Notes: generated by a model from the letters alone, not told the origin. Numbered from the stretch's first letter, positions 7,290-15,937 are shown. The stretch is DNA of 25,391 bases from Burkholderiales bacterium (GCA_014378085.1 JACMOJ010000454.1:1-25391); one strand, 5' to 3'. A program made the numbers and translations.

Positions 7290-8642
7290 ATGAAACTACT
7301 TTTCTTGCTGCCCGAGTATGTGAACAACGCCGGTGGCGGCATCATCACTTTTTACCGACATTTTCTGCCTTTGCTGGCCGCCCAAGGCCATCAGGTGCGC
7401 GTTATTGTCGGCAGCGGGGTTTACGCAGAGGCAAACGCTTCACCCGTCGTGATCGACGGCGTCAGCGTAGAAACGCTAACCCATTCTTGCCTGCTCAAAT
7501 ACCACGCTAAGTTTGCGCGCTACGCGGCCATGCCGGGCCTGCGGCGTCATCTCGCCGCCGCTTGGGCTATGTGGGATCAGGCCGGGCGCGGTGACGGTTT
7601 TGACGTGGTCGAAGCGACCGACTGGGGATTGTTGTTTATCCCTTGGGTTGTCGAGCAGCAACCGCCCTGCGTGGTGCAACTGCATGGCAGCATCGGTCAA
7701 GTCGATTTCCATGACCCGGTTCGGGGTGAAGAGGTGCAGGGTAATTTATTGCGAATGTTGGAGCGTTCGGCTATTTCGAAATCGGCGTTGGTTCAAGCGT
7801 ATGGCGAAGGTAATGCAAAATTCTGGCGGGCCCAGATGACCCATGATGTGACGCGCATCTGGCCCGCTTGGCGGCCCTTGCCCTTATCCGCAAGCGGGCC
7901 ACGGTCGACGCGTGGTTTAGTTGTGGGACGAATACAACGGTGGAAGGGGCCACACGTCTTGTGCGAAGCCTTGGGCCTGCTGGGAGCGCATGCGCCCAGC
8001 ATCGACTGGCTGGGCCGCGACATGGCTTACGAAAGCCGAGCCACCACGATGGGAGAACACCTCAAACAGGTGTGGCCGGCGATATGGGGTAGGCTATTGA
8101 CGCCGCTTGCCCAAGTGGCGGCCGCTCATGCGGCGCAATTACAAGCGCAAGCAGCTTTTGTAGTGGTGCCATCGCTTTGGGACACTTTTAACTTTACCTG
8201 TGTGGAAGCTATGGGCGCGGCAACGCCGGTTATTTGTTCAACTGGTGCTGGCGCATGTGAACTTATTATTGACGGCGAAAACGGTTTTACGTTTAAAAAT
8301 GGCGATCCGCAGTCCCTCGCTAACGCGTTGGAACGGATGCTAAATCTAAGCGAACACGCACGTCGCGAGATAGGGACAGCCGGTCAAAGGACGGTATTGC
8401 ATGCCCTAGACCCGGTTGTCATATGTCAGGAGCGGCTGCAGGCCTACCAAACTGTTGCGAGCCAAACGCCGCTGCGCGCCGCGCTATGCTCAGACGACTG
8501 GCTGCGACTGGCCAGTATACCCAGCGAAAAAACGACGGAGTCGCTGGATTTTCTGGATCAGTTTCCACTCAAGGCGCTAATCAAGCACACCGCTCGTCGG
8601 GTGCTGCATAAAGTCGGCGTACAAGGCGTAGTTCATGACTGA
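7290..8642 (+). CDS. GT4-family glycosyltransferase
   Basis: A 450-residue GT-B glycosyltransferase. The N-terminal half starts MKLLFLLPEYVNNAGGGI, with the glycine-rich acceptor loop, and has VVQLHGSIG. The C-terminal donor-binding half has GRIQRWKGPHVLCEAL and PSLWDTFNFTCVEAMGA. The usual EX7E pair is present as D298 and E306, so the first glutamate is an aspartate. I chose ATG 7290 over an upstream in-frame start at 7230 that would overlap the flippase gene by 50 bases, because 7290 begins at the first beta strand. The end overlaps the next gene by 8 bases, which implies translational coupling. The ~80 residues after the donor domain (from about 370) are not typical. Sugar donor and acceptor are unknown. 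Confidence 0.87.
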   Translation: MKLLFLLPEYVNNAGGGIITFYRHFLPLLAAQGHQVRVIVGSGVYAEANASPVVIDGVSVETLTHSCLLKYHAKFARYAAMPGLRRHLAAAWAMWDQAGRGDGFDVVEATDWGLLFIPWVVEQQPPCVVQLHGSIGQVDFHDPVRGEEVQGNLLRMLERSAISKSALVQAYGEGNAKFWRAQMTHDVTRIWPAWRPLPLSASGPRSTRGLVVGRIQRWKGPHVLCEALGLLGAHAPSIDWLGRDMAYESRATTMGEHLKQVWPAIWGRLLTPLAQVAAAHAAQLQAQAAFVVVPSLWDTFNFTCVEAMGAATPVICSTGAGACELIIDGENGFTFKNGDPQSLANALERMLNLSEHARREIGTAGQRTVLHALDPVVICQERLQAYQTVASQTPLRAALCSDDWLRLASIPSEKTTESLDFLDQFPLKALIKHTARRVLHKVGVQGVVHD

Positions 8643-9588
8643 TAAGACCCTTGCCCTATGCATTCCCGCGTTCAATGCAGCGCCATATTTGCCGCGTCTT
8701 CTGCGTTCTGCTAGCCAGCAAAAAATCCCGTTTGACGAAATTTTGGTATTCGATGACTGCAGCACCGACAACACGTCCGAAGTGGCGCGCGAGTTTGGTG
8801 CCCGAGTCGTCCGCGGCGAGCACAATATCGGTTGCAGTGGCGGCAAGAACCGGTTGTTAAAAACCACAAATTGCGGATGGATCCATTTCCATGATTCAGA
8901 TGACGACCTAACGCCTGTGTTCACAATGTTGGCGCACAAATGGATGGCGCAGGCGACTGCGCCCGACGTCATTTTGTTTGATTACGAAAGTCGGCGCTTT
9001 GACGACAATCAGCTGCTGGCTATCCGCCACTTTGATCCGATCGCCTTGCGAACTGATCCCGTTCGATACGCCATCCGGCAGCAGATAAACCCCTACTGTG
9101 GGCTCTACCGGACCGAGGCGCTGCAGCGCGTTGGCGGTTATGACGAAGATCCAGCGGTCCTGTACAACGAGGACTGCCGCTTTCATATGCAACTCGCGTT
9201 TCGCGGTCTCACTTTCGATAGTGAAAAGCAGGTGGCGGTAATCAATTTGGAGCGGCAGGGGTCCATGTCTGATGCAAACCGAGCCAAATGCGCCTTGGCA
9301 AGACTGGCCGTGTTGCGCAAAGCGTCTGAGGCGATCGCGCCGGCTATGCGCAATGAAGTTGGCCTAGAAGCGTGGCTCAACGCCAGGCAACTGGCGCATG
9401 TTGGCCGCTTTCCCGAAATGGCGCAGGCCATCGCATTGGCGCACTCAATGGGCGTTCGCAGCCCAGTTGAGGAACGTAGCCCGATCATTAGACAGCTTGC
9501 TGCTTTTTTTCCACTGGCCACCTTCACCGTGCGCGCTAGATACGTGAACTGGCGGCGCGCAGTTGGAGCTGGGGCGGGCAGTGCATAA
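8635..9588 (+). CDS. GT2-family glycosyltransferase
   Basis: A 317-residue GT-A fold enzyme. It begins with the family-2 nucleotide-binding strand LALCIPAFNAAPYL, followed by FDDCSTDNT (D40/D41) and the metal-binding cluster HDSDDD (residues 86-91). GGYDEDP and YNEDCRFHMQLAFRG lie near the expected acceptor/catalytic region, where ED would supply the base. There are no strong membrane spans, so it should act on the cytoplasmic face, adding a sugar from a nucleotide donor to the lipid-linked repeat unit. Its start overlaps the preceding transferase gene by 8 bases and its end overlaps the next start by 8 bases, a tight three-gene run. Substrate cannot be assigned. Confidence 0.88.
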   Translation: MTDKTLALCIPAFNAAPYLPRLLRSASQQKIPFDEILVFDDCSTDNTSEVAREFGARVVRGEHNIGCSGGKNRLLKTTNCGWIHFHDSDDDLTPVFTMLAHKWMAQATAPDVILFDYESRRFDDNQLLAIRHFDPIALRTDPVRYAIRQQINPYCGLYRTEALQRVGGYDEDPAVLYNEDCRFHMQLAFRGLTFDSEKQVAVINLERQGSMSDANRAKCALARLAVLRKASEAIAPAMRNEVGLEAWLNARQLAHVGRFPEMAQAIALAHSMGVRSPVEERSPIIRQLAAFFPLATFTVRARYVNWRRAVGAGAGSA

Positions 9589-10531
9589 CCCACTCATTTC
9601 CATCCTCATTCCCAGCTACAACGCTGGACAATGGATTGCTGAGACGCTGGAAGCATCTCTGGCACAGACATGGCGGCACACCGAAATCATCGTGGTTGAC
9701 GACGGCTCGACAGACGAAACGATTGAAGTCGTCAAGACCTTTGAATCGCGAGGGGTGAAGCTGATCGTTCAGCAAAATCGCGGTGCGTCTGCCGCCCGCA
9801 ACGCTGCGTTTCGCGCCTCAGCGGGCGAATTTATTCAGTTTCTTGACGCCGACGATATTATTTCGCCAGACAAGATTCGCTGCCAGCTTAGGCGCTTGCT
9901 GCAACAGCAAAACGCAGTGGCGATTTGCCCTTGGGGGCGTTTTTATGACAACCCCGCCCACGTGCGTCTTGATCCGTCAGCAAGCTGGCAGGATCTTCCT
10001 CCCGTGGATTGGCTCGTGGCGACATGGTCGCTTGGGGGCGGTATGCTGTTTCCAGCGATGTGGCTAGTGCCGCGACGGGTCATCAATCGCGCTGGCTTGT
10101 GGCGGGAAGATCTTTCGCTAAATGACGACGGCGAATTCTTTACCCGCGTTGTTCTTGCGTCAGATCATGTTCTGTTTTGCCAAGAGGGCACAGCGTACTA
10201 TCGATCGGGGATTCCCGGCAGTCTTTCTGGCACGCGATCCGAACGAGGCTTTAAATCTGGTTTTGAGGCCATTCGTGCGTCAATCGAGAACACACGAGCG
10301 GTCGAAGACAGCAATAGAGTTAGACGCTGCGGTGCGCTGCTATGGCAGGTGTATGCCCACGGCGCGTATCCACATTGTCGTGAGTTAGCCAGCGATGCCC
10401 TCCGAAATGCCCGCGTTTTGCACGACGTCAAACTTTCGCCTGTGGGTGGGCTAGCGTTTTGCGCGCTGAGCAACGTATTAGGGTGGAAAGTCGCTCGCAG
10501 GCTACAGGAATGGTTGAGAAAACCATCATGA
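9581..10531 (+). CDS. GT2-family glycosyltransferase
   Basis: A 316-residue GT-A enzyme. ISILIPSYNAGQWIAETL opens the domain, VDDGSTDE gives D40/D41, and FLDADD (87-92) is the DxD metal site. LNDDGEFFTRVVLAS carries the likely catalytic acid/base segment. I chose GTG 9581, which gives the same 8-base overlap with the upstream gene seen at the previous junction; TTG 9563 is the alternative and adds six residues. GC-rich coding ends at this gene's 3' end: the next bases turn sharply AT-rich. The stop (TGA 10529-10531) overlaps an ATG at 10528 that opens only an 11-codon frame. Probably adds one sugar of the repeat unit; the sugar is unknown. Confidence 0.88.
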   Translation: MHNPLISILIPSYNAGQWIAETLEASLAQTWRHTEIIVVDDGSTDETIEVVKTFESRGVKLIVQQNRGASAARNAAFRASAGEFIQFLDADDIISPDKIRCQLRRLLQQQNAVAICPWGRFYDNPAHVRLDPSASWQDLPPVDWLVATWSLGGGMLFPAMWLVPRRVINRAGLWREDLSLNDDGEFFTRVVLASDHVLFCQEGTAYYRSGIPGSLSGTRSERGFKSGFEAIRASIENTRAVEDSNRVRRCGALLWQVYAHGAYPHCRELASDALRNARVLHDVKLSPVGGLAFCALSNVLGWKVARRLQEWLRKPS

Positions 10532-10563
10532 AATTCAACTATCGATTGTATTTTTTTAAATAG
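10528..10563 (+). other. 11-residue mini-ORF at a composition junction
   Basis: ATGA at 10528-10531 overlaps the stop of the preceding transferase. It starts the frame MKFNYRLYFFK, ending at TAG 10561-10563, one base before the ATG of the next gene. It could be a translational bridge into the methyltransferase, or the cut-off start of a gene that once followed the transferase here. Too short to judge as a gene. Confidence 0.3.
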
Positions 10564-10564
10564 C

Positions 10565-11233
10565 ATGAGTATCTTCAGTTTTAATTTCCTCAGGTCCGTT
10601 ACCGCCCAAGCCGTCATCTGGCCGCCTATCGATTTTGAATTGATTGAGGCAAGAAACGCAGGGTTACTACGCGGACACATCCTGAATGCAGGAGCAGGTT
10701 GGCGAGATCTTTCTCATTTAATTGAGGGTGCGTTGATCAATCAGGATATTACTTGGCCCGGTGACGACAGAAAAAATGTTGATATATTTTCGCCACTACA
10801 TGATATCCCCGTATCCAATGCAACATTTGATACTATATTATGTATTGCTGTACTTGAACATGTCGTTAATCCGGACGAAATTATTCCAGAGTTTTTTCGC
10901 GTATTAAAACCGGGAGGATACGTTATTGCGTCAGTACCTTTTTTGCAGCCCGAGCATAAAATCCCGACAGACTATCAACGTTACACGAAAGATGGACTTG
11001 AACGCCGTTTTTTGAGAAATAATTTTGAAGTCGTTTCGACGAGAAACGTATTTAACGTCTACTTTACCTTACACTGGATCGTTTATGAATGGCTTCATCT
11101 CTCGGACAGTTTAATATATAAGGCTCTTAGGGTGGCAATTCTTCCACTGTTACTGTACCTTGCAAAAACCTCACGGCTTTCATCGGATAAGCTCGCTTCC
11201 GTGTTTCAGATCATAGCTAGAAAACCTGTGTAG
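10565..11233 (+). CDS. class I SAM-dependent methyltransferase
   Basis: A 222-residue Methyltransf_11-type enzyme. The SAM-binding motif I is ILNAGAGWRD (LNAGAG at 40-45). The region DTILCIAVLEHVVNPDE forms the central strand with its usual LEH signature, and VLKPGG is at 113-118, followed by ASVPFLQPEHKIPTDYQRYT. Such enzymes in glycan loci are usually thought to O- or N-methylate a sugar or the end of a chain, but the acceptor is unknown here. The gene is AT-rich, with many A/T third positions, unlike the GC-rich transferases on either side. With the FkbM gene that follows, it looks like recently acquired DNA. The start ATG 10565 follows AAATAGC, with no strong ribosome site; reinitiation from the mini-ORF just upstream is plausible. 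Confidence 0.85.
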   Translation: MSIFSFNFLRSVTAQAVIWPPIDFELIEARNAGLLRGHILNAGAGWRDLSHLIEGALINQDITWPGDDRKNVDIFSPLHDIPVSNATFDTILCIAVLEHVVNPDEIIPEFFRVLKPGGYVIASVPFLQPEHKIPTDYQRYTKDGLERRFLRNNFEVVSTRNVFNVYFTLHWIVYEWLHLSDSLIYKALRVAILPLLLYLAKTSRLSSDKLASVFQIIARKPV

Positions 11234-11280
11234 CCCTCGTGGCCGTCAGCGATATTCTGGCTGTTGAGAGAAGAGATTTT

Positions 11281-12009
11281 ATGACAAATTTATTTAAATA
11301 CCTGTTTAAATTCAAAGTTCGCGGTAGAGCAAGATTATTTAAGTTGTTTGGACTTGAAGGTTTCTTCTTCTCGGTACGCGGATTCGACCTTTTTTTAGAC
11401 CCATATGATTATGTAGATGCACAAGTCTGCGCGCATGGGTATTACGAGCCTCATGTTCTCGAGTGCATAAAAGGTGTTATCGAAAAAAATAATATATTTT
11501 GGGATATTGGTGGAAATATTGGTCTTCATTCATTTGCGATCAAGCACCATCAGCCCGATGTTGAAGTGTTTTGTTTTGAACCAAATCCATTATCTATGAA
11601 AAAGATTATGAAGAGTCGGGTAAGAAATAATATACCGATAAATATTTTGTCATGTGCGTTGGGGTCGGCTTTAACTTTGTGCAAACTCAGCATAAAAACG
11701 CAGGGTAACTCTGGATTGACATCCCTTTCACCGTGGCCTGATGTTGTGTATGAGGATGACTGTCACGTAGTTTCCATGCGAGCCGATCATTTGATAAAAA
11801 ATGGTTTTTCTATTCCTAATGTTGTAAAAATGGATGTTGAAGGTTATGAGTTGCAAGTTTTAAAAGGTTTTGGAGATTATCTTTTTGATCCTAGTTTACG
11901 GGCAATTATCTTCGAAGATAATGATTGCGAAGAAATTCATGCTATTCTGAAAGATGCTGGATTTCTCATCAGCAATATAATGGGCAAAGACTCGTTGGCG
12001 GCTAGATGA
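11281..12009 (+). CDS. FkbM-family methyltransferase
   Basis: A 242-residue SAM-dependent O-methyltransferase. The FkbM signature is complete: DIGGNIG (75-81), FEPNP with E100, and KMDVEGYE (183-190). Members methylate hydroxyl groups on macrolides, sugars and other glycans; the target here is unknown. I prefer ATG 11281, preceded by a purine-rich AGAGAAGAGA stretch, over GTG 11239, which would add 14 residues with no homology. The gene is AT-rich like its upstream partner. Its TGA overlaps the ATG of the following GC-rich transferase (ATGA, 12006-12009), so the composition changes exactly at the gene border. Confidence 0.88.
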   Translation: MTNLFKYLFKFKVRGRARLFKLFGLEGFFFSVRGFDLFLDPYDYVDAQVCAHGYYEPHVLECIKGVIEKNNIFWDIGGNIGLHSFAIKHHQPDVEVFCFEPNPLSMKKIMKSRVRNNIPINILSCALGSALTLCKLSIKTQGNSGLTSLSPWPDVVYEDDCHVVSMRADHLIKNGFSIPNVVKMDVEGYELQVLKGFGDYLFDPSLRAIIFEDNDCEEIHAILKDAGFLISNIMGKDSLAAR

Positions 12010-13046
12010 AAGTCGCGATCACGGCCGACCCCGAGCTGGCGATCCCGCCTAAGTTCTACGGCGGGATAGAGCGAGTTATCGACATGCTTGTGCGCGGCTT
12101 GGTGGCTCGTGGGCACGAAGTCACCCTGTTTGCCCATGCCGAATCCGATGTGCCGTGCAAGCTCGTGCCCTACAGCGGCACGCGAAGTGGTTCAGCGGCA
12201 GACACGCTGCGCAACATGATGACAATTTCGCGCACCGTAATCGGTGGGGGCTTTGACGTCGTGCACAGTTTTGGGCGAATTGCATATCTGCTGCCGCTAC
12301 TGCCACTTTCTATCCCTAAGCTCATGACCTACCAGCGCGAGATTACGCCGGCTTCTATTGGATGGGGACACCGCCTGTCGCGCGGCACACTACATTTTTC
12401 AGCGATAAGCAACTGGATGATTGCGGATGTGAAGCACTTGGCCAGTTGGCACTTGGTATACAACGGCGTTCCGATGCAAGTTTATGACTTTGTGCAAAAC
12501 GTCGAAGACGATGCCCCCCTTGTTTTTTTAGGGCGCATCGAGCACATCAAGGGCACCCACCTGGCCATCGAGATTGCCCAACGAACTGGTCGTCGGCTCG
12601 TTATTGCCGGCAATATCCCACCAGCGCAACAGTCTTACTTCGACACACGGGTGAAACCACATTTGCATAGCAAGCGCATTACCTACATCGGCGCCGTTGA
12701 TGACCAGCAAAAGAACATATTGCTGGGCAGCGCAGCAGCGTTGTTGATGCCAATCCTCTGGGAAGAGCCATTTGGTATCGTAATGGCCGAAGCGTTGGCA
12801 TGCGGCACGCCCGTGCTAGCCCTGCGGCGCGGGGCCGTGCCCGAGGTGATTGTGGACGGTGTGACCGGGTTTGTTCGAGATGACGTCGACGGCCTGGTGC
12901 AAGCCGTGGCGGACGTAGCCCGGTTGGACAGGCGGGGCAGTCGGGCGAGAGCCGAAAGCATTTTTAGTGACAGTGCGGTGGTCGACGCATATTTGAACGT
13001 CTATGATCTTATTCGTCGATACACGCCGCGTGGCCCCCATGTCTGA
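12006..13046 (+). CDS. GT4-family glycosyltransferase
   Basis: A 346-residue GT-B enzyme. PPKFYGGIERVIDML is the N-terminal glycine loop and RGHEVTLFAH completes the first Rossmann half. FLGRIEHIKGTHLAIEIA starts the donor half, and EPFGIVMAE holds the EX7E pair E254 and E262, followed by ACGTPVLALRRGAVPEV. It fits retaining GT4 transferases that use nucleotide sugars. It is at the short end for the family, with a compact acceptor domain. It overlaps the FkbM gene by 4 bases and returns to GC-rich codon use. Donor sugar unknown. Confidence 0.9.
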   Translation: MKVAITADPELAIPPKFYGGIERVIDMLVRGLVARGHEVTLFAHAESDVPCKLVPYSGTRSGSAADTLRNMMTISRTVIGGGFDVVHSFGRIAYLLPLLPLSIPKLMTYQREITPASIGWGHRLSRGTLHFSAISNWMIADVKHLASWHLVYNGVPMQVYDFVQNVEDDAPLVFLGRIEHIKGTHLAIEIAQRTGRRLVIAGNIPPAQQSYFDTRVKPHLHSKRITYIGAVDDQQKNILLGSAAALLMPILWEEPFGIVMAEALACGTPVLALRRGAVPEVIVDGVTGFVRDDVDGLVQAVADVARLDRRGSRARAESIFSDSAVVDAYLNVYDLIRRYTPRGPHV

Positions 13047-13100
13047 ACTGTCGCCGTTTACTCACCTTCGCGTCACGCCGGCGTCGACGTTTCAAGCCTT

Positions 13101-14339
13101 ATGCTGGTTTCAAACATGGCACGGATAGTCATAGTAGGCCCTTCCCAGCCGGCGCGGACGCCGCGCCTGGTGCGCAACGCGGACGCTTTGGTGGCAGCAG
13201 GGCACAGCGTAGTGGTCGTGACGCCAACGATCGAGCCGGACGTCGTACCGTTTGATAATGCCCTTGTCGCCCGCGCCGCGTGGCGATACAAGCCAGTGTC
13301 GCTTTTGGATGCGTCTGGACGAATTGCAGCCAGACATCGGCTCTCGCGACGCATGATGGCGGCCACCTTTTCTCGGTGGCCGGCGTCGAACATGGGCTCG
13401 CACGCGCTTATGTACGGCGCATCGTCGCTTAGTTCGGTGCTGGGGGCTTTGACGGCCGATCTCTACCTTGCCCAGCAACAGGCATGTCTTCCACTGGTTG
13501 CCTTTGTGGCTAAGTCGAAAAATAAACCATTTGCCTGCGACATTGAAGACATACTCGCTGAATCCGCTTCGGAGCCAAGGGCCCTGATCAGGGCGGTGGA
13601 GTCTGACTATTTACCTCGGGCTACCGTCGTATCCACCATGTCAGTTGTGGCGGCCGACTATCTCAATGACGCTTATCCACTCTCCGCGCTGGCTCAGCCA
13701 CTGCACAATTGCCCATGTCTTGCCGAGCGTGGCGATCTGCTTTCCCCCGTCAACAGGCGGCGGGCTCAGTCACCATCGATCTATTGGTTCGGTCAAACAC
13801 TTGGACCTCATTCGCTTGCGATAGAGTTGATTCGCGCTAATGCAATCGCTGGTAATCCTTTCAGAATCGTCCTCAGGGGCAAGGCGCAACCCGACTATCT
13901 GAAGCAGATCCATCAATCAGCCGCCGCATGTAGCGCCGCAGATCTCGTGGAAGTCCTGCCTTTGGTCGATCCGTCGAGGATGGTACGGGAGGCCGCATTT
14001 CACGATGTGTTGTTCGGCTCGCAACCCAGTCAACAACTTTTTCATCAACTCGCGATAGGCAATAAGGTCTTTACAGGATTGCTGGCTGGCTGTGCCATCT
14101 TGGCCACCGACACAGTTGCACACCGGCAATTAAAACAAACGTTACCGGATGCCATATTGCTTTTCGACGAAGGTCCAGTTAACTCCCTAGCGAAGATGTT
14201 GGCGCAGCTGGTCGGTTGCGAGCAGTTTCTTATGCACATGCGCGAGTCTGCATGGAAAGCCGGAACCGCGCGCTATAACTGGGAAACCGAGTCGCAGGCT
14301 TGGTGCACCGCAATCGAAAGGTCGGTTTGTAGGTTATGA
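13101..14339 (+). CDS. divergent GT-B glycosyltransferase-like protein
   Basis: A 412-residue protein that resembles GT-B transferases in outline only. A first strand and loop (RIVIVGPSQPARTPRLVRNA) is followed by an AGHSVVVVT segment. A second half has YWFGQTLGPHSLAIELI, IVLRGKAQPDYL and NKVFTGLLAGCAILATDT, where GT4 enzymes carry donor-binding elements. I see no clear EX7E pair in the place where the neighbours have one. ATG 13116 is an alternative start five residues in and fits the first strand better; neither has an evident ribosome site. There are 54 bases after the preceding gene and a 4-base ATGA overlap with the epimerase gene. Context supports a role in repeat-unit assembly; a non-catalytic partner is also possible. 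Confidence 0.7.
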   Translation: MLVSNMARIVIVGPSQPARTPRLVRNADALVAAGHSVVVVTPTIEPDVVPFDNALVARAAWRYKPVSLLDASGRIAARHRLSRRMMAATFSRWPASNMGSHALMYGASSLSSVLGALTADLYLAQQQACLPLVAFVAKSKNKPFACDIEDILAESASEPRALIRAVESDYLPRATVVSTMSVVAADYLNDAYPLSALAQPLHNCPCLAERGDLLSPVNRRRAQSPSIYWFGQTLGPHSLAIELIRANAIAGNPFRIVLRGKAQPDYLKQIHQSAAACSAADLVEVLPLVDPSRMVREAAFHDVLFGSQPSQQLFHQLAIGNKVFTGLLAGCAILATDTVAHRQLKQTLPDAILLFDEGPVNSLAKMLAQLVGCEQFLMHMRESAWKAGTARYNWETESQAWCTAIERSVCRL

Positions 14340-15526
14340 CTTCAAAGAAACGTACCGTCTGTCTGGTAGCGGGCACCCGTCCCGAAGTCATCAAGTTGGC
14401 ACCTGTTTTCTTCGCCCTTCAACGATCTGATGAATTGCAACCGTATTGGCTTTCAAGCGGACAGCACCGGCAGATGTTGGATCAAGCGATGGCATCTTTT
14501 GGGATTCGTGCTGACGTTGATTTAGGGCTGATGCGACCTAGCCAGACGCCGGCAGAACTAACGGCTCGTGCAATCACTAGGGTGGGGCGAGTACTTTCCA
14601 AACTTCGGCCAAGCGCGGTAATTGTGCAAGGTGACACGTCCACTGCGTTGGCTGCGGCACTCGCGGCCTTCTATCAAAAAATCCCGATTGGACATGTAGA
14701 GGCCGGCCTACGCACCCATGACATGCTGTCACCTTGGCCTGAAGAAATGAACCGAAGGCTAATTGCCCCCTTATGCCACTGGAATTTCGCGCCGACACCT
14801 CAGGCAGTAACCAACCTGACGTCCGAGCGAATACCGGCGCATCGTTGTCACATTACTGGCAACACCGTCATTGATGCTTTGTACTGGATGCGCGACAAGG
14901 TTGCCGCCGATCCGGAAATAGAAAGTAGTCGGGCACTGAGGCTGGGAATGTCCACCTCATTTGTGCAAACTTTTATTGAACAAACGGAACGACGATGGAT
15001 TCTTCTTACCTTGCACAGGAGAGAGTCTTTCGGCGATGGCATGGTCGAAATTTGCAACGGAATTCGGCGTGTGCTGGAAAGAAACCCGGATTGTGGCGTG
15101 GTTTGTCCGATGCATCTCAATCCAATGGCCAGGGCGCCAGTAAAGGAAATTCTCGGTAGTTCCAGTCAGATTGCTTTAATCGAACCCGTAAATTATTCTG
15201 ATTTTGTTTGGCTAATGGATAAGGCCTACTTTATCGTCAGTGATTCTGGCGGTGTTCAGGAGGAGGCGCCCAGTCTAGGCAAGCCGGTTTTGGTAGTGAG
15301 AGCCACCACTGAGCGGCCTGAGGGGATAGATGCTGGAACTTGCCGTCTTGTCGGGGCTGAGCAAGACAAAATAGTCTTAGAAGCTGAACTTCTGCTTCAG
15401 GATGCCAACTCGTACAGAATTCGTAGTTACCTGAATAATCCGTATGGGGATGGGGGCGCGTCAGAGAAAATCATAAAAGTAATAGCGCGCGATTTGGCGG
15501 CTTATAACCATCAAGTAGGCGATTGA
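14336..15526 (+). CDS. wecB: UDP-N-acetylglucosamine 2-epimerase (non-hydrolysing)
   Basis: A 396-residue GT-B-like epimerase converting UDP-GlcNAc to UDP-ManNAc. Visible family motifs are AGTRPEVIKLAPV near the start, SSGQHRQML, and QGDTST with D100. Next come HVEAGLRT with E122 and PEEMNRR (135-141), then GNTVIDAL, SDSGGVQEEAP and TTERPEG (324-330). Length matches the family. UDP-ManNAc normally feeds a ManNAc transferase or is oxidised to UDP-ManNAcA by WecC; no WecC-type dehydrogenase is in the window. The start overlaps the upstream gene by 4 bases. The degraded region begins immediately downstream, so this was probably the end of an intact block. Confidence 0.94.
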   Translation: MTSKKRTVCLVAGTRPEVIKLAPVFFALQRSDELQPYWLSSGQHRQMLDQAMASFGIRADVDLGLMRPSQTPAELTARAITRVGRVLSKLRPSAVIVQGDTSTALAAALAAFYQKIPIGHVEAGLRTHDMLSPWPEEMNRRLIAPLCHWNFAPTPQAVTNLTSERIPAHRCHITGNTVIDALYWMRDKVAADPEIESSRALRLGMSTSFVQTFIEQTERRWILLTLHRRESFGDGMVEICNGIRRVLERNPDCGVVCPMHLNPMARAPVKEILGSSSQIALIEPVNYSDFVWLMDKAYFIVSDSGGVQEEAPSLGKPVLVVRATTERPEGIDAGTCRLVGAEQDKIVLEAELLLQDANSYRIRSYLNNPYGDGGASEKIIKVIARDLAAYNHQVGD

Positions 15527-15937
15527 TTGATACCGTGCCTATCGCAAAAAATGTGACATGAGGCAGCAGTTGATGCGTGGGCGCGTCAAGGTGATTTGAT
15601 ATTTTCCGAGGCGGGAATTCTCACCTTCGCAAGCGCCAATCACGCACCGTCAAGCAACCTGCGGTGCGGCTTTGGTGATAGGCTCATGGAATTAAACAAG
15701 TCTTCTGACAAACAGGTTGCGCGGGTGTTTGTTACTACTCCAAGCCGGATGTGCGACCAATAGGAAGGCATGATTTCGTAAATGAAACGAAGAAAAAAAT
15801 TCTCGACGTCCGAACTCGCGGCATGAGGAATGGTAGATGAGAAATAACACGATAGGTCTGCTGAATTATTCTTGAACTGCAATGTACGGACCATAAAAAT
15901 GAAAACTTTCCGCTTTGCTGGATAATTATTGCTATCA
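15527..15937 (+). other. 411-base region with gene remnants, no intact gene
   Basis: No complete gene is convincing here. A start-less + strand frame, 15557-15763 (68 codons then TAG), reads like real protein: DAWARQGDLIFSEAG, then CGFGDRLMELN. It is followed in another frame by a protein-like stretch to about 15840 (KPDVRPIGRHDFVNETKK). Together these look like the 3' end of a decayed gene. The GDLIFSEAG segment faintly recalls GT-C (ArnT-like) C-terminal domains, but this is only an impression. A minus-strand frame at 15948-15640 overlaps it and is probably a shadow. I see no clear terminator hairpin after the epimerase gene and no obvious promoter. Composition becomes AT-rich towards the right end. 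Confidence 0.45.
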
